Source of the DNA: Bacteroidia bacterium
GTDB lineage: Bacteria > Bacteroidota > Bacteroidia > 2-12-FULL-35-15
Assembly (NCBI GenBank): GCA_030654175.1
Contig: JAURXZ010000048.1
Span: forward strand, 57,213-121,212
DNA: 64,000 nucleotides
Direction of reading: 5' to 3'
A program made the translations under genes and the position numbers. Positions 45,515-55,023 of the stretch are shown piece after piece. Position 1 is the first letter of the stretch. Each line of letters opens with the position of its first letter. The notes below the pieces were generated by a model. That model ran no database searches, was not told the DNA's origin, and saw only the letters and a program-made list of their open reading frames with translations.

Positions 45515-47899
45515 CTAAAACTCTATCCTATATCCACCATAAGGGAATATACCGAATTGATATTCCGTTTGAATGGATTTTGTATCACGGTTATAGGATT
45601 GCCTAAGAATATTTTTTGTGGCGAATATATTTTCACAACTAAAAAACAAACTTTGCGAAGTCCTTTTTCTGTTCGTTTTATAGGAAAGCTTAATATCAAA
45701 TCTCGAATAATCTTTTAACTTTTTTGAAAAGGCTTCGCTGTCAATATAAACAGCCATTCCGGCAATATTTGATTTTTCAAGATCAATTGGTGTGTACCTG
45801 TTTCCTCCTGCTTGCGTATATTTCAGATCAAGCGAAAGTGATTTTATTTTATTTTTTCCTAATTCCAATTCATAACCAACAAGGGCATTACAAACATATC
45901 CGCCATCATAACTTGTATGATTTTCCAAATTATTACTTCCCTTATATTTTGATTGATACACTGACGCAGTAGTTAAAAAATAATAGTGTTTACTAAAAAA
46001 CTTTTCTACAGTAAATTCCACACCATAATTTTTGCCATCACCTTTGTTTGTCAAACTGTCAACAAGTGTAAGCCCTTCCAAAGCATTACCTTCATTGATC
46101 ATGGAAAAGGAGGAGCTCGAATATTGCTGTACAGGAATATTATATAAATATTGATAATACGTTTCGAGTTTAAATCTGAAACCATTTGCAAAATTATAAT
46201 CGTAATTTAAAATTAGATGATGGCTTTTCGACAGATCTAAATTGCGGTTGCTTCTATAATAGTTGTCAGTTGCGGGAATATAGTTTTCATAAAAATAATA
46301 TATGGTGGGTTGCATCTGACTGTGCATTCCATATCCAATACTGAAATTTTGTTTAGGAGACAGCTGATAGCGCATTCCTAACCGGGGTTCCAATGCCCAG
46401 GTCTTGTTCAATAAAAAATTCTGATAATGTATACCACTGTTGATCGTGAGTTTATCCGTAGGGCGAAATTGCCATGCTACAAAGGATTGGAACAAACCTG
46501 CGGTTGATTTATTTACATCCAATTCCTTAATATATTTCCCATATAACGTTGAATATGCAAAGGAATGAGCATCGAAAAACAGCGTTTGGTAGGTCGCACC
46601 AACTTTAATTAAATGACTAGCATTTATTTTATCAGTAACTGTGTAATTAGCAATCAAATTACCTTCTGTTGAATTGTTTCCAGCTATTCTGAATTTGGAA
46701 ACATCCACAGGTGAAAGAGAATCAATAGTTACATCAAAATCGCTTGCTGAAGCAGATAAAGAAAGTTTTCCAGAAACATTACTTTTAAAAAAATAAGTAT
46801 GTGAAAGCCCTGTCGCTCCCATGCTTGTTTTGAAAACAAGATCTTCTCCTTTTGTAGTAAAGGACCAATCACTTGATTTTTGTTTGCTGTCCAATAAAGA
46901 GATGGAGCTAATTCCACCAATACCCCAAAAAGTAAATATACCGGCCTTTTCAGTTGGAATATTGAATTTATAAGATACATCTTGGTACTGAGGGCTTGCA
47001 GAAACACCAAAAGAAATCCCCAATCTGTTAAATACTTCCAAGGTAGAATAGCGATAATTCACAATATAAGAACTACCCTTTTTCTTGGAGATCGGACCTT
47101 CCGCTCCCAGCTCAATACCATTAACACCAACCTGTCCGGTGAATTCTCGCTTTTCATTATTCCCGTTTCGTAATTTCAGATCAAATACCGCAGCTGTTTT
47201 ATTTCCATATTCTGAAGGAAAGGCGCCTGTTAAAAAATCAGAATTGCCAAGCACGTTATTGTTGAGCATGCTTATTGGGCCTCCTGATGCACCTTGTGTT
47301 GAAAAATGATTTGGATTTGGAATATCAACACCCTCCAAACGCCACAATACGCCAAGAGGTGAATTGCCGCGCACAATAATATTATTTTGTGCATCATTAC
47401 CGGATGAAACTCCTGCATAATTAGAAACCATTTTACTTGGGTCGCCTCTGCTTCCGGCATAACGGTTTGTTTCTTCAGCCTGAAAATTACGAGCACTTAC
47501 ACTTACCAGATCATTATTTGCTTTTGTTTTATCCCTTTCTGCTACTATTTCAATTACTTCGGATGAATAAACTTTTTCGCGCAATTCAACCGTTAGGATC
47601 ATTTCTTTAGCGGATGTAATAATGATATTATTTAATATCGTTTCTTCGTAACCAATAGAAGTAACTTTTACCGAACGTCTACCTATTGGTACATTTTCTA
47701 AACGAAATTTTCCGTCCACATCAGTTGTTGAACCAATTAATGTATCACTGTTTAAGAGTATAATGTTTGCGCCAAACACTGGCGATTTAGAGTCAATATC
47801 AATAACTTTTCCACGTATTGTTTGTTTATATATTTGTGCAATGCCATTTTCAGAAAAGGAAAACAATACAAGCAACAGTAGGATAATGTGTTTATACAT
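45515..47899 (-). CDS. TonB-dependent receptor
   Basis: 794-residue outer-membrane active transporter. A signal peptide (SFSENGIAQ) is followed by a carboxypeptidase-regulatory-like domain (residues about 27-115, TIRGKVIDIDSKSPVFGANI). The plug carries the motif ENVPIGRRSVKV-type linker and NNIIVRGNSPLGVLWRLEGV. A 22-strand barrel ends in the aromatic terminus FGIFPYGGYRIEF. The substrate cannot be read from sequence. No SusD gene follows, so it is not a Sus-type glycan pair; a small peptide, siderophore or metal substrate is possible. A CAAAAATA element at 47918-47925 is its candidate -7 box. Confidence 0.92.
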   Translation of the reverse strand: MYKHIILLLLVLFSFSENGIAQIYKQTIRGKVIDIDSKSPVFGANIILLNSDTLIGSTTDVDGKFRLENVPIGRRSVKVTSIGYEETILNNIIITSAKEMILTVELREKVYSSEVIEIVAERDKTKANNDLVSVSARNFQAEETNRYAGSRGDPSKMVSNYAGVSSGNDAQNNIIVRGNSPLGVLWRLEGVDIPNPNHFSTQGASGGPISMLNNNVLGNSDFLTGAFPSEYGNKTAAVFDLKLRNGNNEKREFTGQVGVNGIELGAEGPISKKKGSSYIVNYRYSTLEVFNRLGISFGVSASPQYQDVSYKFNIPTEKAGIFTFWGIGGISSISLLDSKQKSSDWSFTTKGEDLVFKTSMGATGLSHTYFFKSNVSGKLSLSASASDFDVTIDSLSPVDVSKFRIAGNNSTEGNLIANYTVTDKINASHLIKVGATYQTLFFDAHSFAYSTLYGKYIKELDVNKSTAGLFQSFVAWQFRPTDKLTINSGIHYQNFLLNKTWALEPRLGMRYQLSPKQNFSIGYGMHSQMQPTIYYFYENYIPATDNYYRSNRNLDLSKSHHLILNYDYNFANGFRFKLETYYQYLYNIPVQQYSSSSFSMINEGNALEGLTLVDSLTNKGDGKNYGVEFTVEKFFSKHYYFLTTASVYQSKYKGSNNLENHTSYDGGYVCNALVGYELELGKNKIKSLSLDLKYTQAGGNRYTPIDLEKSNIAGMAVYIDSEAFSKKLKDYSRFDIKLSYKTNRKRTSQSLFFSCENIFATKNILRQSYNRDTKSIQTEYQFGIFPYGGYRIEF

Positions 47900-47925
47900 T
47901 TTGGAGGATTTTAATTACAAAAATA

Positions 47926-48191
47926 GCCTTTGATTTTTAATAACACTATGAATCGTAAATTAAATGCACGAATAACGTCCTAAATAGTGCTCATGTCAAT
48001 CAGAGCCTACCTAAAGCCCTGGGCGGACATTTTATCTTTTACTTAATAACCTTGGCTCATGACACACACTGCTATGACCCTCGATTATCATTAATAATAT
48101 CAGATACGAGGTTCGTACTATTTCTTAATTCTCAAGAGAATTTCTATACTTGAAACAAAATACTGTATTTTTATTTTTCGAAATTAAATTT
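47926..48191. other. Intergenic region of unusual composition upstream of mqnA
   Basis: The gap of about 290 nt between the divergent TonB receptor and mqnA is locally richer in GC around 47985-48085. It holds two small hairpins: TACGA/TCGTA (48105-48117) and AATTCT-CAAG-AGAATT (48127-48142), the latter near the mqnA start. Two tiny ORFs (17 and 11 codons) are present but look like chance. No known riboswitch is recognised. Confidence 0.35.
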
Positions 48192-48947
48192 ATGAGTAAA
48201 ATAAAAATATCAGTCGTTTCATATTTGAATTCAAAACCATTTTTATACGGTTTAAATCATTCCGGATTAATCAATGAAATAGACTTACAACTGGATATTC
48301 CATCTGTTTGTGCACAAAAATTAATAGATGGAAAAGTTGACATTGGATTAATTCCGGTTGCTGTATTGCCGCAGTTAAAAGAAAAATACATCATCAGCGA
48401 TTATTGTATTGGTGCCGAAGGGAAAGTTGCATCAGTAATGCTATACAGCAAAGTACCTTTACAGGAAATAAAAAATATTTTGCTTGATTATCAATCAAAA
48501 ACATCCGTTTTATTGGTAAAAGTTTTAGCTGGCAATTTTTGGAAAATAGATCCCCAGTGGATCCCCGCTAAAGCGGACTACGAAAATGATATAGAAGGGA
48601 ACACCGCAGCTGTTATAATAGGAGATCGTACATTTGAGTTGGAAAACAAATACCCTTATTCGTATGATCTGGCCGAAGAATGGCAAAAATTCACACAATT
48701 GCCTTTTGTTTTTGCCTGCTGGGTAGCCAATAAAAGATTGCCGGATCACTTTATCAGCGAATTTAATCAGGCTTTAAAGTATGGAATTGATAACCGGACT
48801 AAATTAATTGATGACCTGGTTCAACAAAACACCTACTCTACTGATATAGCAGCCTACCTTAATATTAATATTAAATATGATTATGACAGTTCAAAAGAAA
48901 AAGCTTTAAAACTGTTTTTAGACTATATTTCAAAAATGCAGCTATAA
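48192..48947 (+). CDS. mqnA: Chorismate dehydratase MqnA (menaquinone futalosine pathway)
   Basis: First enzyme of the futalosine route to menaquinone: it dehydrates chorismate to 3-enolpyruvyl-benzoate. The 251 residues start at the ATG 48192 with SKIKISVVSYLNSKPFLYGL, a family hallmark. A TTG at 48150 would add 14 hydrophobic residues and is not preferred. KVDIGLIPVAVLPQL and the periplasmic-binding-protein-like fold match MqnA/MqnD. The remaining mqn genes are not in this window. Bacteroidota use either this or the classical Men route; this organism has at least part of the former. Confidence 0.9.
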   Translation: MSKIKISVVSYLNSKPFLYGLNHSGLINEIDLQLDIPSVCAQKLIDGKVDIGLIPVAVLPQLKEKYIISDYCIGAEGKVASVMLYSKVPLQEIKNILLDYQSKTSVLLVKVLAGNFWKIDPQWIPAKADYENDIEGNTAAVIIGDRTFELENKYPYSYDLAEEWQKFTQLPFVFACWVANKRLPDHFISEFNQALKYGIDNRTKLIDDLVQQNTYSTDIAAYLNINIKYDYDSSKEKALKLFLDYISKMQL

Positions 48948-49022
48948 TTTTTGTAATCCGCACTTATTTTATCTTTTAAAGAATGTAATTCCAAATTTTA
49001 TATGAAGTATGGCTTTTTTTAT

Positions 49023-49030
49023 TAAGTTTG
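49023..49030 (+). promoter_or_regulatory. Putative -7 box upstream of TPR/PD40 gene
   Basis: TAAGTTTG fits TAnnTTTG exactly. No clear TTTG is found at the expected distance upstream, so the -33 element is weak. The box is 63 nt from the ATG at 49094. Confidence 0.35.
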
Positions 49031-49093
49031 CAGTAAATAAATAAAAATTGAGTTTTTTCTGTAATTTCTTCTATTCAATTTAATAGTTCGGTT

Positions 49094-50731
49094 ATGATAA
49101 AAAAAATAATGTATTTGTCGGTTCTGTTGATGTTTTCAATAACTACCGTATCCGCTCAGAAAAGTATAATTGAAAAAAGCGAAGATCAGGTAAAAATGTT
49201 CAATGCACAGCAACGTTTTTACGCTGGCGATTATCAGGGGGCATTAAATGTTTATAACGACCTGTTGAAAACCATTCCCAACGATGCTAACATCCTTTTT
49301 CATATTGCTGAATGTTATTTTTCAATGAATCAATTTGTGCAGGCACTTGACAATGCAAAAAAAGCTAAAAGCATTGATCCTAAGGCAAATGAAGACATTT
49401 CATTACTATTAGGTAAATTATATTTTATGGACGGAAATGTAGATTCTGCACTTATCGAATTTACTGCCTTTAAAGCCGCTATAGGAGAAGGTAAAAAAGC
49501 AAATGAAAGTGATATAAATGTATTCCTTTCCCAGGTAAATCAAGCTAAAGTTTTGATGGCAAAACCTGTTAATGTTAAAATTGATAACGTAAGTGAAGTA
49601 ATTAATTCTGAATATGACGATAAAAACCCATCGATAACTGCTGATGGAAGAACCTTAATTTTTACCTCTAGACGTCCGGGGAAATCAAGCGCATTGGATA
49701 TTGAAGGAGATAAAAAATACTACGAGGATATTTACATTTCAAGATGGGATTCAGTTAAAAAAACATGGGCTGACGCTGAATTGGTTGCCGGAGCCATCAA
49801 TACCGAAGGTCACGATGCTTGTACAAGTATTTCACCTGATGGAAAAGCAATTTTTGTTTATAGAAATGACACAGAAGGCGAATCTCGCGGTGGGGATATA
49901 TATTTTTCAAAATTGAGTTCTTCCGGAAAATGGGGTTCACCTGTAACAATAGGCAAGCCGATCAATACCACCTTTTTTGAAGGTGGCGCTTGTATTTCAC
50001 CTGATGGCAGCATGCTCTACTTTGTAAGTGAGCGCCCCGAAGGAGGTTTCGGCCATGCCGACATTTACGTATCGAAACGTAAAAGCCGCACTGAGTGGGA
50101 TATCCCTGTTAATCTTGGACCTGATGTAAACACAACCGAAGATGAAGGAGGGATTTTCTTAGCTCCCGATGGAAAAACATTGTTCTTAAGCTCAAATGGA
50201 TACAACTCTATGGGTGGATATGATATTTTCAAAACCGTTAATGAAAATGGTAAATGGTCAAAACCTGTTAACTTGGGTTACCCTATCAATACTCTTGATA
50301 ATGATATGAGTTTAACATTATCAGTTGATGCTCAGGCAGGATATTTTACCAGCGATAGAAAAGGTGGTAAAGGTGACCTTGATATCTATAAGGTTGATTT
50401 ATCAAATTATCCGGTACTTGAAAAAGATATGAAAGCTAAAGTTATCGATTCTATGGCTATTTTAAAAGGTACTATCTTTAACGCTACAGATGGTAGTGCA
50501 ATGGAAGCAGAAATTGTATTTTATGACCAAAACGGAACAAAAATAGGCGGAACAACATCTAACTCAGGGAGCGGAGATTATTTTATTACCCTTTTAGCCG
50601 GAAAAACCTATCAGGTAAAAATAGAATTAGAAGGCTACAAACCTGTTGATGAAAAAGTAGAAGTTAAAGCAGCAAAGGACGGTCCAACTGTTTTAGTGAA
50701 ACACTACTTATTGTACAAAAAAGATATTTAA
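49094..50731 (+). CDS. TPR/PD40/carboxypeptidase-regulatory envelope protein (PorE-like, no OmpA domain)
   Basis: 545 residues. A signal peptide (SITTVSAQK) is followed by TPR units (residues about 35-150, NAQQRFYAGDYQGALNVYND). A PD40/WD40-like propeller covers about 170-440 with four or five blades, each with SPDG or DGKTLF (for example CTSISPDGKAIF, ACISPDGSMLYFVSERPEGG). A C-terminal carboxypeptidase-regulatory-like domain follows (LKGTIFNATDGSAMEAEIVF). This order is the front part of PorE-type T9SS and gliding proteins, but the usual C-terminal OmpA peptidoglycan-binding domain is absent. A strong terminator follows at once, so this looks like the full gene. Confidence 0.85.
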   Translation: MIKKIMYLSVLLMFSITTVSAQKSIIEKSEDQVKMFNAQQRFYAGDYQGALNVYNDLLKTIPNDANILFHIAECYFSMNQFVQALDNAKKAKSIDPKANEDISLLLGKLYFMDGNVDSALIEFTAFKAAIGEGKKANESDINVFLSQVNQAKVLMAKPVNVKIDNVSEVINSEYDDKNPSITADGRTLIFTSRRPGKSSALDIEGDKKYYEDIYISRWDSVKKTWADAELVAGAINTEGHDACTSISPDGKAIFVYRNDTEGESRGGDIYFSKLSSSGKWGSPVTIGKPINTTFFEGGACISPDGSMLYFVSERPEGGFGHADIYVSKRKSRTEWDIPVNLGPDVNTTEDEGGIFLAPDGKTLFLSSNGYNSMGGYDIFKTVNENGKWSKPVNLGYPINTLDNDMSLTLSVDAQAGYFTSDRKGGKGDLDIYKVDLSNYPVLEKDMKAKVIDSMAILKGTIFNATDGSAMEAEIVFYDQNGTKIGGTTSNSGSGDYFITLLAGKTYQVKIELEGYKPVDEKVEVKAAKDGPTVLVKHYLLYKKDI

Positions 50732-50747
50732 ATTCATTTAAACCTTT

Positions 50748-50791
50748 AAAAAAGGGTGTTACAGCAAATATGCAAGTAACACCCTTTTTTT
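50748..50791 (+). terminator. Rho-independent terminator
   Basis: AAAAAAGGGTGTTAC (50748-50762) pairs perfectly over 15 bases with GTAACACCCTTTTTT (50776-50790) around a 13-nt loop, 17 nt after the TPR/PD40 gene stop. The T-run is part of the stem. Confidence 0.85.
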
Positions 50792-50840
50792 ATTTACTCA
50801 TTTTACCTTCTTTACAAAGTTTCTGACAACCTGAGTTTGA

Positions 50841-51030
50841 TTTATATTCATGGCTAAAGCCAATAATAAAGGGGTATTGGATTAAACCCACGTCTTAAAA
50901 GATGTGGTTATTATTACTCCTAAACGGTAATAATTGCGTTGAGTAGCTTGCGCTTCGTTTTGAATAAATACGGTCTTCAGGCCGTGGTTGAAATGTGTTT
51001 ATTTATTGGGCTTTAGCCATGATTGTTTAT
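50841..51030. repeat. REP/BIME-like palindromic element
   Basis: Nested inverted structure. The outer arms TCATGGCTAAAGCC (50848-50861) and GGCTTTAGCCATGA (51009-51022) are exact inverses. Inside lie two hairpins of related sequence in opposite orientation: CCACGTCTT-AA-AAGATGTGG (50888-50907) and ACGGTCT-TC-AGGCCGT (50970-50985, followed by GG). This is the look of paired REP sequences, but no TnpA-REP (RAYT) gene is in the window. The rest of the gap (51031-51144) shows only a small palindrome near 51122-51143. Confidence 0.65.
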
Positions 51031-51144
51031 ATTAATCGAACTCTAGTTGATAGCAAACCGATAACCAGGTGATTAAGTCAAAAGAACTGTCATGCCCTAC
51101 TTTTTCAGAACGGTCGAATTATTTGCAAATTCAAATTTGCATCT

Positions 51145-52851
51145 TTAATGCTGAGTACTTGGGTCAATGAGCATAAACCGCGTAGTGTATATTTTATTTC
51201 CGACCGTTACTTTCCCAAAATAAAGCCCGTCAGGTAAATTCCCTCTATTGATCGTTATCTGTTTTTTATTATAAAAACTCTTGGTCTCGGATATAACAGC
51301 CTTATCTGTTACTCTTTTGCCCAGTATATCATATAATTCAACACTCGCCTGCACACTTGTTAGCTTTGTTTCAAACTGAATGGTGATGTCAGTATTTGAC
51401 GGATTAGGATAGACAACAAAATTCTTAAGGCTATTAGCTCCTTCATTTATTCCGGTACTTATAGGATTAACAATAAAAACGCTATCCAATTTAGCTATAA
51501 ACAGATCATTATCAGCAAAACCGGTGATAGGATGACTACCAAATGTAGCCGAACCACTAAAATATCCTGTTGTATAACAACTTCCCATTAGACTCACTGC
51601 TACACCTCTTCCAATATCAGGGTTTGCTCCACCTGCCTGCATCACCCATTTTGTGCTGCCATAATAATCAAGACCTGCAATGAAGGCATCATCCTGATTT
51701 GCGCTCACAACGCTGATTGTATCAAACATAGCTGCGCCAAAAAAAGAACCGGCCACATAACTGTTGCCGGAGGAATCGACACTTATTCCATAACCGATAT
51801 CTCCCTGGACACCACCAAGCTTTTTCATCCACATAATGTCACCTTTGTAATCATATTTTCCAGCGAAAATATCTCTGGAGCCGGAACTGGTAAGTGAAAT
51901 GGTCCCGAATAATGAAGTCCCTTCAAAAAAACCGGTAACATGGGTATTACCCGCATCATCCGATACGATAGATTTACCTTCGTCAGCATCAGTTCCACCT
52001 GCCCTTTTTGCCCATACTGAAGTGCCGGATGGATCATATTTTGCAATCCACACATCAGTGCTATCGACACTTGTAAGTATAGTAGTACCAACGGTGGCTG
52101 TACCGTTAAAAAAACCTATTACATAGCAATTACCAATAGCATCCGTACTGATACTTTGAGCCCTGTCCTCTAAAGATCCTCCTGCACGTTGAGCCCACAT
52201 AAAAACGCCTGTACTATCATATTTAGCAACAAATCCATCATAATTCCCTGCACTGATCAAAGATGTAGTTCCAAAAGTGGCAGTCCCTCTAAAAGACCCT
52301 GCAATAAAACAATTCCCTGATTTATCAATAGTAACACCGCTTCCCACATCCCATGCACTTCCACCAGCTTTGTTTACCCAAAGTGCTGTTCCGTCAGGAG
52401 CATATTTAGCTACGAATACATCATAATCAGTTGAAATACTGGTTATACTAAGCGTACCGAATGTGGCAGTACCTAAAAAAAGACCGGTAACATAAACGTT
52501 ACCATTAGCATCAGTTGCGACTCCTGTACCATAATCATAGCTGGTACCACCCGCTTTTTTTGCCCAAACAAAATTGCCGTTAATATCATATTTTGCAATA
52601 AAAATATCGCTTGCAAAAGGATTGCCTGCAATACTGGCTTTCAAAGTAAAAGATCCGAATTTCAAGGAATCTTCAAACCAACCGGTAATATAGCTGTTAC
52701 CTGCATTGTCAATAGCAATGGAGTAGGATTCAACTTTTTGTTGTCCACCCGCGCTTTTTGCCCAGGCCCAGGTTTGTGCAAAAGAAAATGAGGAGAACAG
52801 TGTTAACTGTAGTAAAAAAAATAAAGATAAAGAGAGTATAGATTTTTTCAT
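51145..52851 (-). CDS. SBBP-repeat secreted protein with T9SS sorting domain
   Basis: 568 residues from the ATG at 52851 (KKSILSLSLFFLLQLTLF, signal peptide). The longest frame begins at 52926 but adds residues without signal-peptide character. The body is about eight or nine SBBP-type repeats of roughly 45-50 residues, each with DIFIAKYDxxGxxxWAKxAGG and DxxGNxYVTGxF (for example GVATDANGNVYVTGLFLGTA), predicted to form a beta-propeller. A C-terminal type A sorting domain follows (VVYPNPSNTDITIQFE, then LPDGLYFGKVTVGNK), so it is exported by the type IX system and probably surface-attached or released. Ligand unknown. Confidence 0.9.
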   Translation of the reverse strand: MKKSILSLSLFFLLQLTLFSSFSFAQTWAWAKSAGGQQKVESYSIAIDNAGNSYITGWFEDSLKFGSFTLKASIAGNPFASDIFIAKYDINGNFVWAKKAGGTSYDYGTGVATDANGNVYVTGLFLGTATFGTLSITSISTDYDVFVAKYAPDGTALWVNKAGGSAWDVGSGVTIDKSGNCFIAGSFRGTATFGTTSLISAGNYDGFVAKYDSTGVFMWAQRAGGSLEDRAQSISTDAIGNCYVIGFFNGTATVGTTILTSVDSTDVWIAKYDPSGTSVWAKRAGGTDADEGKSIVSDDAGNTHVTGFFEGTSLFGTISLTSSGSRDIFAGKYDYKGDIMWMKKLGGVQGDIGYGISVDSSGNSYVAGSFFGAAMFDTISVVSANQDDAFIAGLDYYGSTKWVMQAGGANPDIGRGVAVSLMGSCYTTGYFSGSATFGSHPITGFADNDLFIAKLDSVFIVNPISTGINEGANSLKNFVVYPNPSNTDITIQFETKLTSVQASVELYDILGKRVTDKAVISETKSFYNKKQITINRGNLPDGLYFGKVTVGNKIYTTRFMLIDPSTQH

Positions 52852-53145
52852 AAATGTGGTTTTAATAAACAAATAGTTATTGTACGAAAGGCCATTGCTG
52901 AATGTTACGCTCAACATCCTTAACAAATGTAGTCTTTTGTTTTTTAAATGAAAAATTTTTAAACATCAACCGATCTAATACGTGTTAAAAACTTACGCAA
53001 ATAGTAATTCGCTTCAATTTTCCTGTTGGCCGATAACTTTTGGAGTTGATTTTAATTCGTGAAATTCGTGTCAAAAAGAGTAGATAAAAGGTAATTACCC
53101 TTTTTGTGATCTATCTTTTATTCGGTAATTTGTGGAAGAGTAAAC
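52852..53145. other. Intergenic region between SBBP gene and hemD
   Basis: Contains the hemD terminator at 53073-53120 and a short direct repeat AATTCGTGA/AATTCGTGT (about 53053-53070), another of the low-complexity words. No gene is seen. Confidence 0.35.
53073..53120 (-). terminator. Candidate terminator of DUF4271-hemD unit
   Basis: AAAAGAGTAGATAAAAGG, central TAATTA, then CCCTTTTTGTGATCTATCTTTT: an imperfect hairpin about 48 nt long, 26 nt past the hemD stop on the minus strand, followed on that strand by TTTTTGAC. Confidence 0.5.
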
Positions 53146-53898
53146 CTATTTAGCAGCTTTATTATTTGCTATAATATACTGTTCAAGCGCCATTGTCATG
53201 GATGGAGCTTTAGGATTTGGAGCCGATATATCTACTTTTAATTTGGCATCTTTAACAGCAAGAGCGGTGGTAGAACCAAAGCTGGCTATTCTTGTTTTAT
53301 TTTGTTTAAACTTAGGAAAGTTTTTTAATAAAGATTTAATTCCAGAAGGACTAAAAAACACAAGAACATCATAATTTACATTTGCCAGATCCTTTAAATC
53401 ACTACAAACTGTCCGATACATTATAGCTTTCGTGTATTTTATTTTTTGCTCATCCAACTTATCTGCGATCTCCTCTTTATGAATATCAGAACATGGCAAT
53501 AAGTACTTTTCGTCTTTGTGTTTTTTGATAACAACCATCAGATCAAGAATGGTTTGTTTACCATGAAATATTTTACGTTTACGATACAACACATATTTTT
53601 GCAGGTAAAATGCTGTCGATTCTGAAATACAAAAATATTTCATCGTTTCCGGAACAGTGATCCGCATTTCCTGACACATTCTAAAATAATGGTCAACCGC
53701 ACTTCTGCTGGTCATTATTACAGCGGTATGCTCTAAAATATTTATTTTATCTTTTCTGAAATCCAAAGCGGAAACTCCTTCTATGTGTATAAAAGGGCGG
53801 AAGTCAATTTTTACATTGCACTTCTTTGCAAGATCAAAATAAGGTGATTTGTCACCTTCTGGCTTTGGCTGCGTAACTAATATGGTCTTTATTTTCAA
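53146..53898 (-). CDS. hemD: Uroporphyrinogen-III synthase
   Basis: Closes and inverts hydroxymethylbilane into uroporphyrinogen III for heme. The 250 residues are divergent, as usual for the family, but carry TAVIMTSRSAVDHYFRMCQE, KYLLPCSDIHKEEIADKLDE and the conserved C-terminal block VLVFFSPSGIKSLLKNFPKF with RIASFGSTTALAVKDA. In Bacteroidota this gene typically sits next to a DUF4271 gene, as it does here (62 nt upstream, same strand). Confidence 0.88.
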   Translation of the reverse strand: MKIKTILVTQPKPEGDKSPYFDLAKKCNVKIDFRPFIHIEGVSALDFRKDKINILEHTAVIMTSRSAVDHYFRMCQEMRITVPETMKYFCISESTAFYLQKYVLYRKRKIFHGKQTILDLMVVIKKHKDEKYLLPCSDIHKEEIADKLDEQKIKYTKAIMYRTVCSDLKDLANVNYDVLVFFSPSGIKSLLKNFPKFKQNKTRIASFGSTTALAVKDAKLKVDISAPNPKAPSMTMALEQYIIANNKAAK

Positions 53899-53960
53899 TT
53901 TTGTCGAGCTAACGTTAAATTAAAAAAACAAAACAATAAATACACCGTTTTTAAAGGGAA

Positions 53961-54770
53961 TTATTTAACATGAAGCATAAATAATTTCACCAAAATAACA
54001 ATTGGTAATATTTCAAGAGTGCAAAGATACATAAATAAATAGATTCTGGAAATCTCTGAACTGTTGAGCCCAAGAATTAACCCACGAATCATTCTAATCA
54101 TAAAAAAAGTGACAATGACTCCTATCCCCGTATATATAAAAACAACCGGAGAAACCTGTTTAACAAATGTTAAACCTACTACTATCGGGAGCATAAACAA
54201 ACCCAATGTATTGCAGAACAGAAAAATGGTCATCATATATTCATTTGCTTCTCTTTGCACCTTAAATATATAACCGAATAATTTAATACTTGCAAACTTT
54301 AAACTATAGGCAACTATCAGAGCAATGCCTATAATTATATTTAAAACGGCAATATTTGACGTGATCAGCTGAAAGCCATAATAGGCCAGGATCCTGCTGA
54401 TAAATAAAGTGAGGGTGATGATAAAAAAAATCGATAAAAAAAACGATACCCTGTTACCTATTGAAAGCTCATCACGCGACAATTGGTTTGAATTACGATT
54501 AATATAAAATCCTTTTACTATCTGACTCAATTTTTTATAATTGGATACATACATCCATACAAATAATATGTATAAGAACAGCAAAAAACCTGTGATCACA
54601 AAATCATAATTAGTATAATGAATTTCAGGTTTGTGATCGTTAGCTGTTAATAAATGGTTTTTAAACAAAGAGGGTGCAATTGATGTATCATTTACACCTG
54701 CAATTACAGGCTTAGTAAGCGCATTAGCACTATCACCCGAACTCATATTTTTGATAATTTTTTCTGGCAC
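53961..54770 (-). CDS. DUF4271 membrane protein
   Basis: 269 residues with about six or seven hydrophobic segments after a polar N-terminus. YNLF-type signatures of DUF4271 are seen in LFISRILAYYGFQLITS and SLKFASIKLFGYIFK. The function is unknown; the frequent pairing with hemD in this phylum is kept here, so a link to heme or tetrapyrrole metabolism or its membrane context is only an inference. The start is the ATG at 54770 (PEKIIKNMSS); a shorter start is possible. Confidence 0.8.
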   Translation of the reverse strand: MPEKIIKNMSSGDSANALTKPVIAGVNDTSIAPSLFKNHLLTANDHKPEIHYTNYDFVITGFLLFLYILFVWMYVSNYKKLSQIVKGFYINRNSNQLSRDELSIGNRVSFFLSIFFIITLTLFISRILAYYGFQLITSNIAVLNIIIGIALIVAYSLKFASIKLFGYIFKVQREANEYMMTIFLFCNTLGLFMLPIVVGLTFVKQVSPVVFIYTGIGVIVTFFMIRMIRGLILGLNSSEISRIYLFMYLCTLEILPIVILVKLFMLHVK

Positions 54771-54895
54771 AACACCACAAAGATACCGAAACTATCAATT
54801 TAAAAATGTGAAAATTTGAAAACCCTTGCGAACCAATGAATTCTTTCATTCAAGCAGCTGAACATTCTAATTAGAACATTTATAAATTGATTTAT

Positions 54896-54929
54896 TTTGC
54901 CGCCAAATGAATTTTGTTAACTAAATTTG
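54896..54929 (+). promoter_or_regulatory. Putative Bacteroidota promoter for hppD
   Basis: TTTG (54896-54899), 22 nt, TAAATTTG (54922-54929), an exact -7 box. The expected start site is near 54936, leaving a leader of about 88 nt before the ATG at 55024. Confidence 0.45.
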
Positions 54930-55023
54930 TGTGAGAATAAAATTGAATTAATTAAAAACGGGGACTATTTTAAGACCTCCACATAGATAATAACAACTAT
55001 TCAACACCTAATACTACTAAAAA

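Noticed and set aside
47990..48098. Two tiny ORFs (17 and 11 codons) upstream of mqnA as a leader peptide
   Set aside because: There is no regulatory codon run, no attenuator-like alternative hairpin, and no ribosome-binding site; chance is sufficient.
52852..52926. Upstream start for the SBBP-repeat protein
   Set aside because: The added 25 residues precede a clear signal peptide beginning at the ATG 52851, so they are unlikely to be translated as part of a secreted protein.
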